From Acidisphaera sp035272265 (GTDB lineage: Bacteria; Pseudomonadota; Alphaproteobacteria; Acetobacterales; Acetobacteraceae): 8,991 bases of DNA. The notes under the pieces were generated by a model, which ran no database searches, was not told the DNA's origin, and was given only the letters and a program-made list of their open reading frames with translations. The translations under genes and the position numbers were made by a program. How positions within the stretch are numbered: position 1 is the stretch's first letter; each line of letters starts with the position of its first letter. Where the stretch lies: contig DATEQV010000412.1 of the NCBI GenBank assembly GCA_035272265.1, forward strand, positions 1 through 8,991. The letters are read 5' to 3'. Shown here one piece after another: positions 1 through 6,379 of this stretch.

Positions 1-124
1 TCGGAGTTAGCAGTTTTGCGGATGAATATGTCGCCAACGGCCACCGGCGGATTCTCTTGTTGTGCAGAACCGCGAAGTATCGAAAGAAATCTCCGATTTG
101 TTCGTGGTTTGTGCTTAACTCCGA
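1..124. repeat. 9-bp inverted repeat bounding an AT-rich leader
   Basis: Positions 1-9 (TCGGAGTTA) and 116-124 (TAACTCCGA) are perfect reverse complements. The stretch between them is about 49% G+C by hand count, well below the surrounding genes. No convincing reading frame lies inside it. It may be the proC promoter region, a large stem, or the end of a small mobile element such as a MITE. The left copy begins at the first base of the window, so its true extent and any target-site duplication cannot be seen. Confidence 0.4.
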
Positions 125-144
125 CAGGCTGCTAGGCCGCCGTC

Positions 145-945
145 ATGCTTCCGTCCCTGCTGCTGGTCGGCGGCGGCCGGATGGGCGGCGCGATGCTGGC
201 CGGCTGGCGGGAGCAGGGCCTGTCGCCCTCGGTGGTGATCGACCCGGCCCCCTCCGCCGCGAGCCTCGCCGGCCCTGACGTCACGGTGCTGGCCGACCCG
301 TCCGCCCTGCCGGCCGGGTTCGCGCCCGAGGCGGTGATCCTGGCCGTCAAGCCGCAGAACGCCGCCGAGGTGCTGCCGCATTACGCACACCTTGCGGGCC
401 GGCCGGTGTTTCTGTCGATCATGGCGGGCCGTGTGATTGCCGGCATGATCGGCCTGCTGGGCGATCGTGCGGCTATCGTGCGGGCGATGCCGAACACGCC
501 GGCCGCGGTCAGGCGCGGCATCACCGTCGCGATGGCGGGCCCGAACGTGACCGACGCCCAGCGCGACCTGTGCGACCGGCTGCTGGCGGCGATCGGCAAG
601 GTCGCCTGGGTCGAGGACGAGCGGCTGCTCGATGGCGTCACGGCCGTCTCGGGCAGCGGGCCGGCGTACGTATTCCTCCTCGCCGAGCTGATGGAGGAGG
701 CGGGGATTGCCGAGGGGCTGCCGCCCGACCTCGCCCGGCTGCTGGCGCGCGAGACGGTCGCCGGGTCCGGCGCGCTGCTGGCGGCGAGTGCCGAGGAGTC
801 GGCGGCGCTGCGCAAGGCCGTCACCAGTCCGGGCGGCACCACCGAGCGGGCGCTGCGCGTGCTGATGGCAGACACCGCCTGGCCGCTGCTGCTGCGCCAT
901 GCGATCGCGGCAGCGACGGCGCGGTCCCGCGAACTGGCGGGCTGA
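145..945 (+). CDS. proC: Pyrroline-5-carboxylate reductase
   Basis: This 266-residue cytosolic enzyme performs the last step of proline synthesis, the NAD(P)H-dependent reduction of 1-pyrroline-5-carboxylate to proline. The N-terminus has the Rossmann glycine motif LLLVGGGRMGGAM (residues 5-17). The family motif MPNTPA starts at residue 115, the signature AVSGSGPAYVF at about 167-177, and the C-terminal VTSPGGTT at 226-233. Length is normal for the family (about 260-275). The ATG at 145 is chosen because it places the nucleotide-binding strand at the usual distance from the N-terminus; the ribosome binding site in front is weak. The next gene begins 81 nt downstream. Identification is very secure. 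Confidence 0.96.
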   Translation: MLPSLLLVGGGRMGGAMLAGWREQGLSPSVVIDPAPSAASLAGPDVTVLADPSALPAGFAPEAVILAVKPQNAAEVLPHYAHLAGRPVFLSIMAGRVIAGMIGLLGDRAAIVRAMPNTPAAVRRGITVAMAGPNVTDAQRDLCDRLLAAIGKVAWVEDERLLDGVTAVSGSGPAYVFLLAELMEEAGIAEGLPPDLARLLARETVAGSGALLAASAEESAALRKAVTSPGGTTERALRVLMADTAWPLLLRHAIAAATARSRELAG

Positions 946-964
946 GCGCGCCAGGGCGCCCGCC
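936..964 (+). terminator. Possible stem-loop at the proC stop codon
   Basis: GGCGGGC at 936-942 pairs perfectly with GCCCGCC at 958-964 across a 15-nt loop that contains the proC stop codon. No T-run follows, so this is not a canonical intrinsic terminator. In DNA this GC-rich such pairings arise readily by chance. Confidence 0.2.
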
Positions 965-1026
965 GACGATCATGCGCTGGCAATCATGTCACTGGCCTTC
1001 GCGGAACTTGGGCATATGTTGCGGCC

Positions 1027-1791
1027 ATGAACGACAACGAATTCGACGCGGCGCTGGTCGGCGCCGCCATGGCGCTGGCCGCCGAGCGCGGCTGGCGTGC
1101 AGTGAGCCCCGCAGCGGCGGCCCGTGAGGCCGGGCTCGATCTGGCGAGCGCGCGGCAGCGCTTTCCCGGCACCCCGATGATCCTGCTGCGGCTGGGCGTG
1201 ATGGCCGACCAGGCGGCCGTCGAGGGCGCGACGCTGGACGGGCCGGTGCGCGACCGCCTGTTCGACATGATCATGCGGCGCATCGACACGTTCCAGATGC
1301 ATCGGGCCGGCGTGCTGGCGCTGCTGCGCGACCTTCCGCGCGAGCCGGTCCTCGCCTTGGCGCTGGCAGGCGCGACCGCGCGCAGCATGCGCTGGCTGCT
1401 GCAGTCCACCGGCATCGGCACCGGCGGTCCGCGCGGGGCGGCGCGGGTGCAGGCCATGATGGCGATCTGGTTCTACACTTTCAGGACGTGGCGGCGCGAT
1501 GACACCGCGGATCTGTCGCGGACGATGGCCGCGCTGGACGAGTCGCTGCGCCGGGCCGAGGAAATCGTGCTCTGGATCCGCGGCCAGACCGGCCTGCCGG
1601 CCGAAGGCCGCGACACCGGCGCGGCCGTGCAAGAAGAGGCGCCGGACCCGTTCGACATGCCCGACGAGGGCGTCGGCGCCCCGCCATCGATGGCGGACGA
1701 GCCGTTCACGGGCCCTCGCGCGGTGCCCGACGAGAAGCTGTCCGAACCGCCGTATCCGCAAGGCCCGACGCCGATACCGCCTGCCGCGTGA
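1027..1791 (+). CDS. TetR-like / COQ9-family protein
   Basis: This is a 254-residue soluble protein. Residues about 5-60 fit a TetR-type helix-turn-helix fold: an alanine-rich first helix, then GWRAVSPAAAAREAGLDLAS, an RFPG turn and a hydrophobic helix. COQ9, the lipid-binding accessory protein of ubiquinone biosynthesis, shares this fold. Residues about 75-180 (DRLFDMIMRRID, then a helix ending in AIWFYTFRTW) look like the COQ9/TetR ligand domain. From about residue 195 the tail is proline- and acid-rich, low in complexity and probably disordered. The gene sits between proC and the phasin gene. No clear ribosome binding site precedes the ATG. I cannot decide from sequence alone between a DNA-binding repressor, possibly of the neighbouring phasin gene, and a COQ9-type lipid-binding protein. 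Membership in this superfamily is more secure than either role. Confidence 0.7.
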   Translation: MNDNEFDAALVGAAMALAAERGWRAVSPAAAAREAGLDLASARQRFPGTPMILLRLGVMADQAAVEGATLDGPVRDRLFDMIMRRIDTFQMHRAGVLALLRDLPREPVLALALAGATARSMRWLLQSTGIGTGGPRGAARVQAMMAIWFYTFRTWRRDDTADLSRTMAALDESLRRAEEIVLWIRGQTGLPAEGRDTGAAVQEEAPDPFDMPDEGVGAPPSMADEPFTGPRAVPDEKLSEPPYPQGPTPIPPAA

Positions 1792-1800
1792 CGGCGCGAT

Positions 1801-1839
1801 GATTGTGGGCGCGGCGATTGTGACCCGGCGATTGTGACG
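1801..1839 (+). repeat. Tandem GATTGTG-containing repeats upstream of the phasin gene
   Basis: GATTGTG occurs at 1801, 1816 and 1830, on the same strand and 14-15 bp apart. The last two copies lie in tandem 14-bp units, CGGCGATTGTGACC at 1812-1825 and CGGCGATTGTGACG at 1826-1839, which match at 13 of 14 bases. The 10-bp palindrome CGGGCGCCCG follows at 1838-1847. The array is in the short gap between the TetR-like gene and the phasin gene, so it could be an operator. A regulatory role is inference. Confidence 0.45.
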
Positions 1840-1860
1840 GGCGCCCGCTTCGGCTAGACG
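1832..1860 (+). promoter_or_regulatory. Candidate phasin promoter
   Basis: TTGTGA at 1832-1837 is separated by 17 bp from TAGACG at 1855-1860. This is a weak sigma-70-like pairing, with about four and three matches to the consensus hexamers. The -35 box would fall inside the last GATTGTG repeat. Transcription from here would give a leader of roughly 37 nt before the phasin ATG. The match is too weak to be more than a suggestion. Confidence 0.22.
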
Positions 1861-1903
1861 CCCCGTAACGACGGGCACCAACCATTAGGGGGAGCGTCAG
1901 GCG

Positions 1904-2353
1904 ATGACCGACGAGGCGCAAAAATCCTTCAAGGACATGGACTTCCGCAAGTATTTTGCCGAGATGAAGCTGCCCTCGCTGCCCGACATGGAAACCCTCA
2001 TGGGCGCGCACCGGCGCAACATGGAAGCGCTGTCGGCCGCCAACCGGGTCGCGCTGGAGGGCGCGCAGGCGGTCGCGCGCCGGCACATGGAGATCATGCA
2101 GCAGTCGATGTCGGAGCTGACCGACACGATGCGCACCCTCGCCACCACCGAAGGTCCCCAGGCCAAGGCCGCCAAGCAGGCCGAGATGCTGAAGACCGCC
2201 TATGAGCGGGCGGTGACCAACATGCGCGAACTCGGGGAGCTGATCCAGCGGTCCAACAGCGAGGCGATGGGCGTGATCAACAAGCGCTTCGCCGAGGCGA
2301 TGGACGAGGTGAAGGGCCTGATCGAGCAGGCGAAGACACCCGGGGCGGGCTAA
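1904..2353 (+). CDS. Phasin family protein
   Basis: This 149-residue protein is almost entirely helical, with no signal peptide or membrane segment. Residues about 12-25 carry the phasin-type lead-in FAEMKLPSLPDMETLM. The segment HRRNMEALSAANRVALEGAQ and the following helix ending in HMEIMQQSM match the alphaproteobacterial phasin pattern. The C-terminal half is amphipathic helix (AYERAVTNMRELGELIQRSN). Phasins coat polyhydroxyalkanoate granules and limit their size. A good ribosome binding site, GGGGAG at 1889-1894, lies 9 nt before the ATG and supports this start. Two strong hairpins follow the stop, so the gene may be monocistronic. No PHA synthase gene is present in the window. Confidence 0.88.
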   Translation: MTDEAQKSFKDMDFRKYFAEMKLPSLPDMETLMGAHRRNMEALSAANRVALEGAQAVARRHMEIMQQSMSELTDTMRTLATTEGPQAKAAKQAEMLKTAYERAVTNMRELGELIQRSNSEAMGVINKRFAEAMDEVKGLIEQAKTPGAG

Positions 2354-2357
2354 GGCC

Positions 2358-2407
2358 CCGGCCCACGGGCCGGCTCTGCCCTGCTTTGCGGCCGCAGCCT
2401 TGCGGCC
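2358..2407 (+). terminator. Two consecutive hairpins after the phasin gene
   Basis: The first stem is CCGGCC (2358-2363) with GGCCGG (2368-2373) across a 4-nt loop, starting 4 nt after the phasin stop. The second is GGCCGCA (2390-2396) with TGCGGCC (2401-2407) across the loop GCCT. Both stems are perfect. Neither is followed by a T-run, so they resemble the U-less hairpins of GC-rich genomes rather than textbook intrinsic terminators. Their position between the phasin gene and the translation cluster suits a transcription boundary. Confidence 0.45.
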
Positions 2408-2500
2408 ATCACGTGGTTCGACTAAACGACCAGCCCGCGCTGGCCCCGGACCCCCGGCAGGCCGGCGCGCTGCGTTTTGACAAACGGACGGGCGAGACCG

Positions 2501-3178
2501 ATGGCTAACACGACGACCTTGTCGGCCGACATACGCGAGCGCGCGGGCACCGGCGGCGCGCGGGCGACGCGGCGCGAGGGCAAGGTGCCGGGCATTATCT
2601 ACGGTGCCAAGGCGCCGCCGGCGCTGATCGCGCTCGACCCGCGGGAGGTCGTGCGCGAGCTGCACCGCGGCGGCTGGCAGTCGCGCCTGTTCGAGATCCA
2701 GGTCGGCGGCGAGACCACGCGGGCGCTGATCCGCGAGGTGCAGTTCCACCCGGTCAGCGACAAGCCGTGGCACGTGGACTTCCAGCGCCTCGCGCCCGGC
2801 GAGCCGATACGCGTGGCGGTGCCGGTGCATTTCGAGAACGAGGGCATCAGCCCGGGGCTGAAGCGGGGCGGCGTCCTGAACGTCGTGCGCCACACGGTCG
2901 AGGTCTACGCCGATCCGGACCACATCCCGGAGCAGTTCGTCGCCGACCTCAGCCAACTCGACATCAACGACAACGTGCGATGGTCCGACCTCAACGGCAC
3001 CGAAGGCGCCAAGCCGGTGATCGCCGACCGTGACTTCGTGGTCTGCACCGTCGCCGCGCCGACCAAGATGGCGGAGGTCACTGCCGAGACGGCGGCCGCG
3101 GCAGCTCCTGCGGCCGCAGCCCCTGCGGCGGCCGCCAAGGCCGCCCCGGCCAAGGCGCCGGCCAAGGGCAAGAAGTAG
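2501..3178 (+). CDS. rplY: 50S ribosomal protein bL25 (Ctc form)
   Basis: This 225-residue ribosomal protein binds 5S rRNA in the central protuberance of the large subunit. Residues about 1-95 are the L25 domain (LSADIRERAGTGGARATR, GKVPGIIYG, REVQFHPVSDKPWHVDFQR). Residues about 100-188 are the C-terminal TL5/Ctc beta domain (VPVHFENEGISPGLKRGGVL, and NDNVRWSDL near 158). From about residue 190 there is a low-complexity Ala/Pro/Lys tail ending in GKK, common in alphaproteobacterial members. The ATG at 2501 gives the normal MANTTTLSADIRE start. An in-frame TTG at 2477 would add eight residues not expected in the family. The gene begins the rplY-pth-ychF cluster. Confidence 0.95.
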   Translation: MANTTTLSADIRERAGTGGARATRREGKVPGIIYGAKAPPALIALDPREVVRELHRGGWQSRLFEIQVGGETTRALIREVQFHPVSDKPWHVDFQRLAPGEPIRVAVPVHFENEGISPGLKRGGVLNVVRHTVEVYADPDHIPEQFVADLSQLDINDNVRWSDLNGTEGAKPVIADRDFVVCTVAAPTKMAEVTAETAAAAAPAAAAPAAAAKAAPAKAPAKGKK

Positions 3179-3200
3179 CGCCGCCTCGCCCGCTCGTGCC

Positions 3201-3779
3201 ATGAAGCTGTGGGTCGGCTTGGGAAATCCCGAGCCGCAGATGCTGCGTCAGCGGCACAACGTCGGCTTCATGGCGATCGACGTGATCGCCCGCGAGCACG
3301 GCTTCGGCCCGTGGCGGCAGCGGTTCAAGGGCGTCATCGCCGAGGGTAGCGTCGCGGGCGTGAAGGTGCTGGCGCTCAAGCCGCTGACCTACATGAACGG
3401 CTCGGGCGAGAGCGTTCAGCCGGCGGCGGCGTTCTTCAAGCTGGCGGTCGAGGACATCACCGCGTTCCACGACGAGCTCGACCTTGCGATGGGCAAGGTG
3501 CGGGTCAAGCGCGGCGGGGGTGCGGCCGGGCACAACGGGCTGCGCAGCATGGACCGGATGCTGGGCAGCCAGGACTACTGGCGCGTGCGGCTCGGCATCG
3601 GCCATCCGGGCAGCAAGGAGCGCGTGCTGGGGCACGTGCTCGGCGACTTCGCCAAGGCCGAGCAGGAGCTGCTGACGGCGATGCTGGGCGCCGTCGCCGA
3701 CTGCGCCGGACTGCTGGCGCAGGACCGGCCGGAGGATTTCATGACGCGCGTGGCGTTGCTTACGCAGGACGTGCGGTGA
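3201..3779 (+). CDS. pth: Peptidyl-tRNA hydrolase
   Basis: This 192-residue cytosolic enzyme cleaves the ester bond of peptidyl-tRNAs that drop off the ribosome, recycling the tRNA. The family's key residues are all visible: Asn9 in GLGNP, catalytic His19 in RHNVGF, Asn66 in LTYMNGSG, Asp91 in FHDELDL, and Asn112 in GHNGLRS. These correspond to N10, H20, N68, D93 and N114 of the E. coli enzyme. Length is normal. The usual GNPG is GNPE here, which does not touch the catalytic set. The ATG lies 22 nt after the rplY stop without an obvious Shine-Dalgarno sequence, so co-transcription with rplY is likely. An in-frame upstream extension reading into the rplY tail is rejected because it is low-complexity Arg/Pro sequence. 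Confidence 0.96.
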   Translation: MKLWVGLGNPEPQMLRQRHNVGFMAIDVIAREHGFGPWRQRFKGVIAEGSVAGVKVLALKPLTYMNGSGESVQPAAAFFKLAVEDITAFHDELDLAMGKVRVKRGGGAAGHNGLRSMDRMLGSQDYWRVRLGIGHPGSKERVLGHVLGDFAKAEQELLTAMLGAVADCAGLLAQDRPEDFMTRVALLTQDVR

Positions 3780-3791
3780 GGCGCTGAAGCG

Positions 3792-4886
3792 ATGGGATTC
3801 AACTGCGGCATCGTGGGTCTGCCGAATGTCGGCAAGTCGACGCTGTTCAACGCGCTGACCGCGACCGCCGCGGCGCAGGCGGCGAACTATCCGTTCTGCA
3901 CGATCGAGCCGAACGTGGGGCGCGTCGCGGTGCCGGACGCGCGGCTGGATACGCTGGCCGCGATCGGCAAGTCGGCGAAGATCGTGCCGACCAGCCTGGA
4001 GTTCGTCGACATCGCCGGGCTGGTGCGCGGCGCCTCGAAGGGCGAGGGCCTGGGCAACCAGTTCCTCGCCAACATCCGCGAGGTGGACGCGATCATCCAC
4101 GTGCTGCGCTGCTTCGAAGATCCGGACGTCACGCATGTCGAAGGCAGCGTCGATCCGATCCGCGACGCCGAGACGGTCGAGACCGAGCTGATGCTCGCCG
4201 ACCTGGAAAGCCTGGAGAAGCGCGTGACCAATCTGCAGAAGCGCGCACGCGGCGGCGACAAGGAGAGTGCGGCACAACTGGCGCTGGTCGAGCCGATCGC
4301 CGCCGCGTTGCAGGAAGGACGGCCGGCGCGCACGGCGATTCCCGCCGGCGAGGCCGAGGCGGTGCGTCGGCTGCAACTGCTGACCGCGAAGCCGGTGCTG
4401 TACGTATGCAACGTCGAGGAAGACTCGGCGGCGACCGGCAACGCGCACTCCGCGCGCGTCGAGGCGATGGCGCGGGAACAGGGTGCGCGCGCCGTGATCG
4501 TGTCTGCCGCGATCGAGGCGGAGGTGGCGCAACTGGCGCCCGAGGAGCGCGCGCCCTTCCTGGAAGGGCTCGGGCTGCACGACAGCGGCTTGGACCGGGT
4601 GATCCGCGCGGGCTACGACCTGCTGGGTCTGATCACGTATTTCACCGTCGGGCCGAAAGAGGCGCGCGCGTGGACGATCGTGCAGGGCACCAAGGCGCCG
4701 CAGGCGGCGGGCGTGATCCACGGTGACTTCGAGCGCGGGTTCATCGCCTGCGAAACCATCGCCTACGACGACTACGTGGCGCTGAAGGGCGAGCCGGGCG
4801 CGCGCGAGGCCGGCAAGCTGCGAATCGAGGGCCGCGACTACGTGGTGCGCGACGGCGACGTGCTGCTGTTCCGGTTCAACGTGTGA
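3792..4886 (+). CDS. ychF: Redox-regulated ATPase YchF (Obg-like)
   Basis: This is a 364-residue P-loop ATPase of the Obg/OLA1 family that associates with ribosomes and is linked to stress and redox responses in other bacteria. The G1 motif GLPNVGKS is at residues 9-16, YPFCTIEPNVG lies near 34-44, and G3 is DIAG at 73-76 followed by LVRGASKGEGLGNQFL. The specificity loop is NVEE at 207-210, the NxxE form that favours ATP over GTP. A coiled-coil region lies around residues 130-160 (DLESLEKRVTNLQKRAR). The C-terminal TGS domain covers about 279-362 (FTVGPKEARAWTI, GVIHGDFERGFI). Length and the MGF start are typical. It begins 12 nt after pth, so it is probably in the same transcript. Confidence 0.97.
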   Translation: MGFNCGIVGLPNVGKSTLFNALTATAAAQAANYPFCTIEPNVGRVAVPDARLDTLAAIGKSAKIVPTSLEFVDIAGLVRGASKGEGLGNQFLANIREVDAIIHVLRCFEDPDVTHVEGSVDPIRDAETVETELMLADLESLEKRVTNLQKRARGGDKESAAQLALVEPIAAALQEGRPARTAIPAGEAEAVRRLQLLTAKPVLYVCNVEEDSAATGNAHSARVEAMAREQGARAVIVSAAIEAEVAQLAPEERAPFLEGLGLHDSGLDRVIRAGYDLLGLITYFTVGPKEARAWTIVQGTKAPQAAGVIHGDFERGFIACETIAYDDYVALKGEPGAREAGKLRIEGRDYVVRDGDVLLFRFNV

Positions 4887-4909
4887 AGCGGGATCGGCCG
4901 GGCGGGCGG

Positions 4910-4930
4910 CCGCGCTTGGCAAGCCCGCGG
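4910..4930 (+). terminator. Possible hairpin after ychF
   Basis: CCGCG at 4910-4914 can pair with CGCGG at 4926-4930. Alternatively GCTT (4914-4917) pairs with AAGC (4921-4924) within the same structure, leaving a two-base bulge. It sits in the 67-nt gap between ychF and the acyltransferase gene. There is no T-run. It may mark the end of the translation operon, but read-through into the next gene is equally possible. Confidence 0.25.
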
Positions 4931-4953
4931 ACGAGCGCCTAAAGCGGGCGGCG

Positions 4954-6378
4954 ATGCTGTTCTACGAACCGCTGTTCCTGTTCGCCTTCTTCCCGGCCGT
5001 CTATCTGGTGTACCTGCTCGGCGAGCGGCGGCGGCAGGCGCGCGGGCTGATCATCCTGCTGGCCAGCGTGGTGTTCTACACGTGGTCCGAGCCGCTGTTC
5101 GTTCCGGTTGTATTCGCCTCCGCCTTCTTCGACCACTGGGTGGGGCGGCACATCGCGCACGATCCGAACACGCGGCGCTCGCGCGTGTTGCTGGCGCTCG
5201 GCGTGCTGAGCAACCTCGGCATCCTGGTGTTCTACAAATACACCCGCTTCGCGATCGAGAACATCGACGCCCTGCTGACCGGCGCGCACCTGACGCCGCT
5301 GCCGGTGCCCGACATCCTGCTGCCGATCGGCGTGTCGTTCATCGTCTTCGAGAAGATCACCTACCTGATGGACATCAGGCGCGAGCTGTGCCGGCCGGCG
5401 CCGAACTTCCACACGTACCTGCTGTACGTGTTCTTCTTCCCCAAGCTGCTCGCCGGGCCGATCATCAAGTATCACGAGATGGAGGCGCAGATCCGCGCGC
5501 TTCCGCCGGCGGGCTTCGACGATTTCTGCACCGGCTTCGCGCGCTTCATGCTGGGCGTGGTGAAGAAGACGATCCTGGCCGACACGCTCGGCCAGGGCGC
5601 CGACATGGTGTTCGGCGACACCAGCGGACAGATCGGCTTCGCCAATGCGTGGTGGGGCGTGGCGTTCTTCACGTTCATGATCTACTTCGACTTCTCCGCC
5701 TATTCCGACATGGCGATCGGGATCGCGCGGATGCTCGGCATCCGGCTGCGGGAGAACTTCGACAAGCCGTACACCTCGGCCAGCATCACCGAGTTCTGGC
5801 GGCGCTGGCACATCTCGCTGTCCACCTGGATCCGCGAGTACATGTACATCCCGTTGGGCGGCAACCGCGTGGGTGTCGCGCGCCAGTATGTAAACCTGTG
5901 GCTGTGCTTCCTGGCGTCGGGCCTGTGGCACGGGGCGGCTTGGACGTATGTGCTGTGGGGCGCGTACAACGGCCTGTTCCTGATGCTGGACAAGATGTTC
6001 CTGCTGCGGGTGCTGAACGCGATCCCCCGGCTGGCGGCGACCGCGCTGACGTTCGCGATCGTGATGGTCGGCTGGACGATCTTTCGCGCCACCTCGATCG
6101 AACAGATCGGCGCGTTCTTCGCCGCCATGACGGACCCGTCGCGAGCGGGACTGACCTACACGATCTGGATCAGCCCGGACCTGAAGGTGGCGCTGGCCGC
6201 ATCCGCGATCATCTGCGCGGTGCCGCTGCTGCCGGGCTATGCGCGGGCGCGCGCCCTGGTGCTGGAGGGCACGTGGCTGACGTTCGGCACGCAGACGGCG
6301 ACCCTGCTGCTGTTCGTGCTCGCGGTCGGCAAGGCGCTAGCCGACCCGTTCCGCGCGTTCATCTACTTCCGGTTCTGA
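4954..6378 (+). CDS. MBOAT family O-acyltransferase, AlgI-like
   Basis: This 474-residue polytopic inner-membrane protein belongs to the membrane-bound O-acyltransferase family. AlgI-type members pass acetyl groups from a cytoplasmic donor across the membrane to a periplasmic partner that decorates a polysaccharide. The N-terminus has the typical opening YEPLFLFAFFPAVYLVYLL. Further family segments are LPIGVSFIVFEKITYLMD, FFPKLLAGPIIKYHEM and YFDFSAYSDMAIGIARMLG. The two histidine motifs are present: WRRWHISLSTWIREYMYIPL (His286) and SGLWHGAAWTYVLWG (His326), the second carrying the invariant MBOAT histidine. Length is normal and the gene appears intact. The AlgJ-like partner starts one nucleotide after its stop, indicating translational coupling. 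The acceptor polymer is unknown. Without alginate genes nearby, 'alginate' should be read as a family label only. Confidence 0.93.
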   Translation: MLFYEPLFLFAFFPAVYLVYLLGERRRQARGLIILLASVVFYTWSEPLFVPVVFASAFFDHWVGRHIAHDPNTRRSRVLLALGVLSNLGILVFYKYTRFAIENIDALLTGAHLTPLPVPDILLPIGVSFIVFEKITYLMDIRRELCRPAPNFHTYLLYVFFFPKLLAGPIIKYHEMEAQIRALPPAGFDDFCTGFARFMLGVVKKTILADTLGQGADMVFGDTSGQIGFANAWWGVAFFTFMIYFDFSAYSDMAIGIARMLGIRLRENFDKPYTSASITEFWRRWHISLSTWIREYMYIPLGGNRVGVARQYVNLWLCFLASGLWHGAAWTYVLWGAYNGLFLMLDKMFLLRVLNAIPRLAATALTFAIVMVGWTIFRATSIEQIGAFFAAMTDPSRAGLTYTIWISPDLKVALAASAIICAVPLLPGYARARALVLEGTWLTFGTQTATLLLFVLAVGKALADPFRAFIYFRF

Positions 6379-6379
6379 C

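Noticed and set aside
2477..2500. TTGACA at 2477-2482 as a -35 promoter box, or its TTG as an upstream start for rplY
   Set aside because: It lies only 24 nt before the rplY ATG, so a -10 box would fall on the start codon. As a start codon it would add eight residues absent from the usual bL25 N-terminus.
3085..3178. Alanine-rich GC repeat at the 3' end of rplY as a possible repeat element
   Set aside because: It encodes the ordinary low-complexity Ala/Pro/Lys tail of bL25, in frame and ending at the stop codon.
3078..4922. Long minus-strand open frame of 614 codons opposite pth and ychF
   Set aside because: It is antisense to two unmistakable genes. The translation is His/Arg/Gln-rich with no recognisable motif, as expected from the stop-poor antisense frames of GC-rich DNA.
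4939..5931. Minus-strand open frame of 330 codons opposite the AlgI-like gene
   Set aside because: It is the antisense shadow of a clear MBOAT gene, with an Arg/Gln/Glu/His-rich translation and no domain signal.
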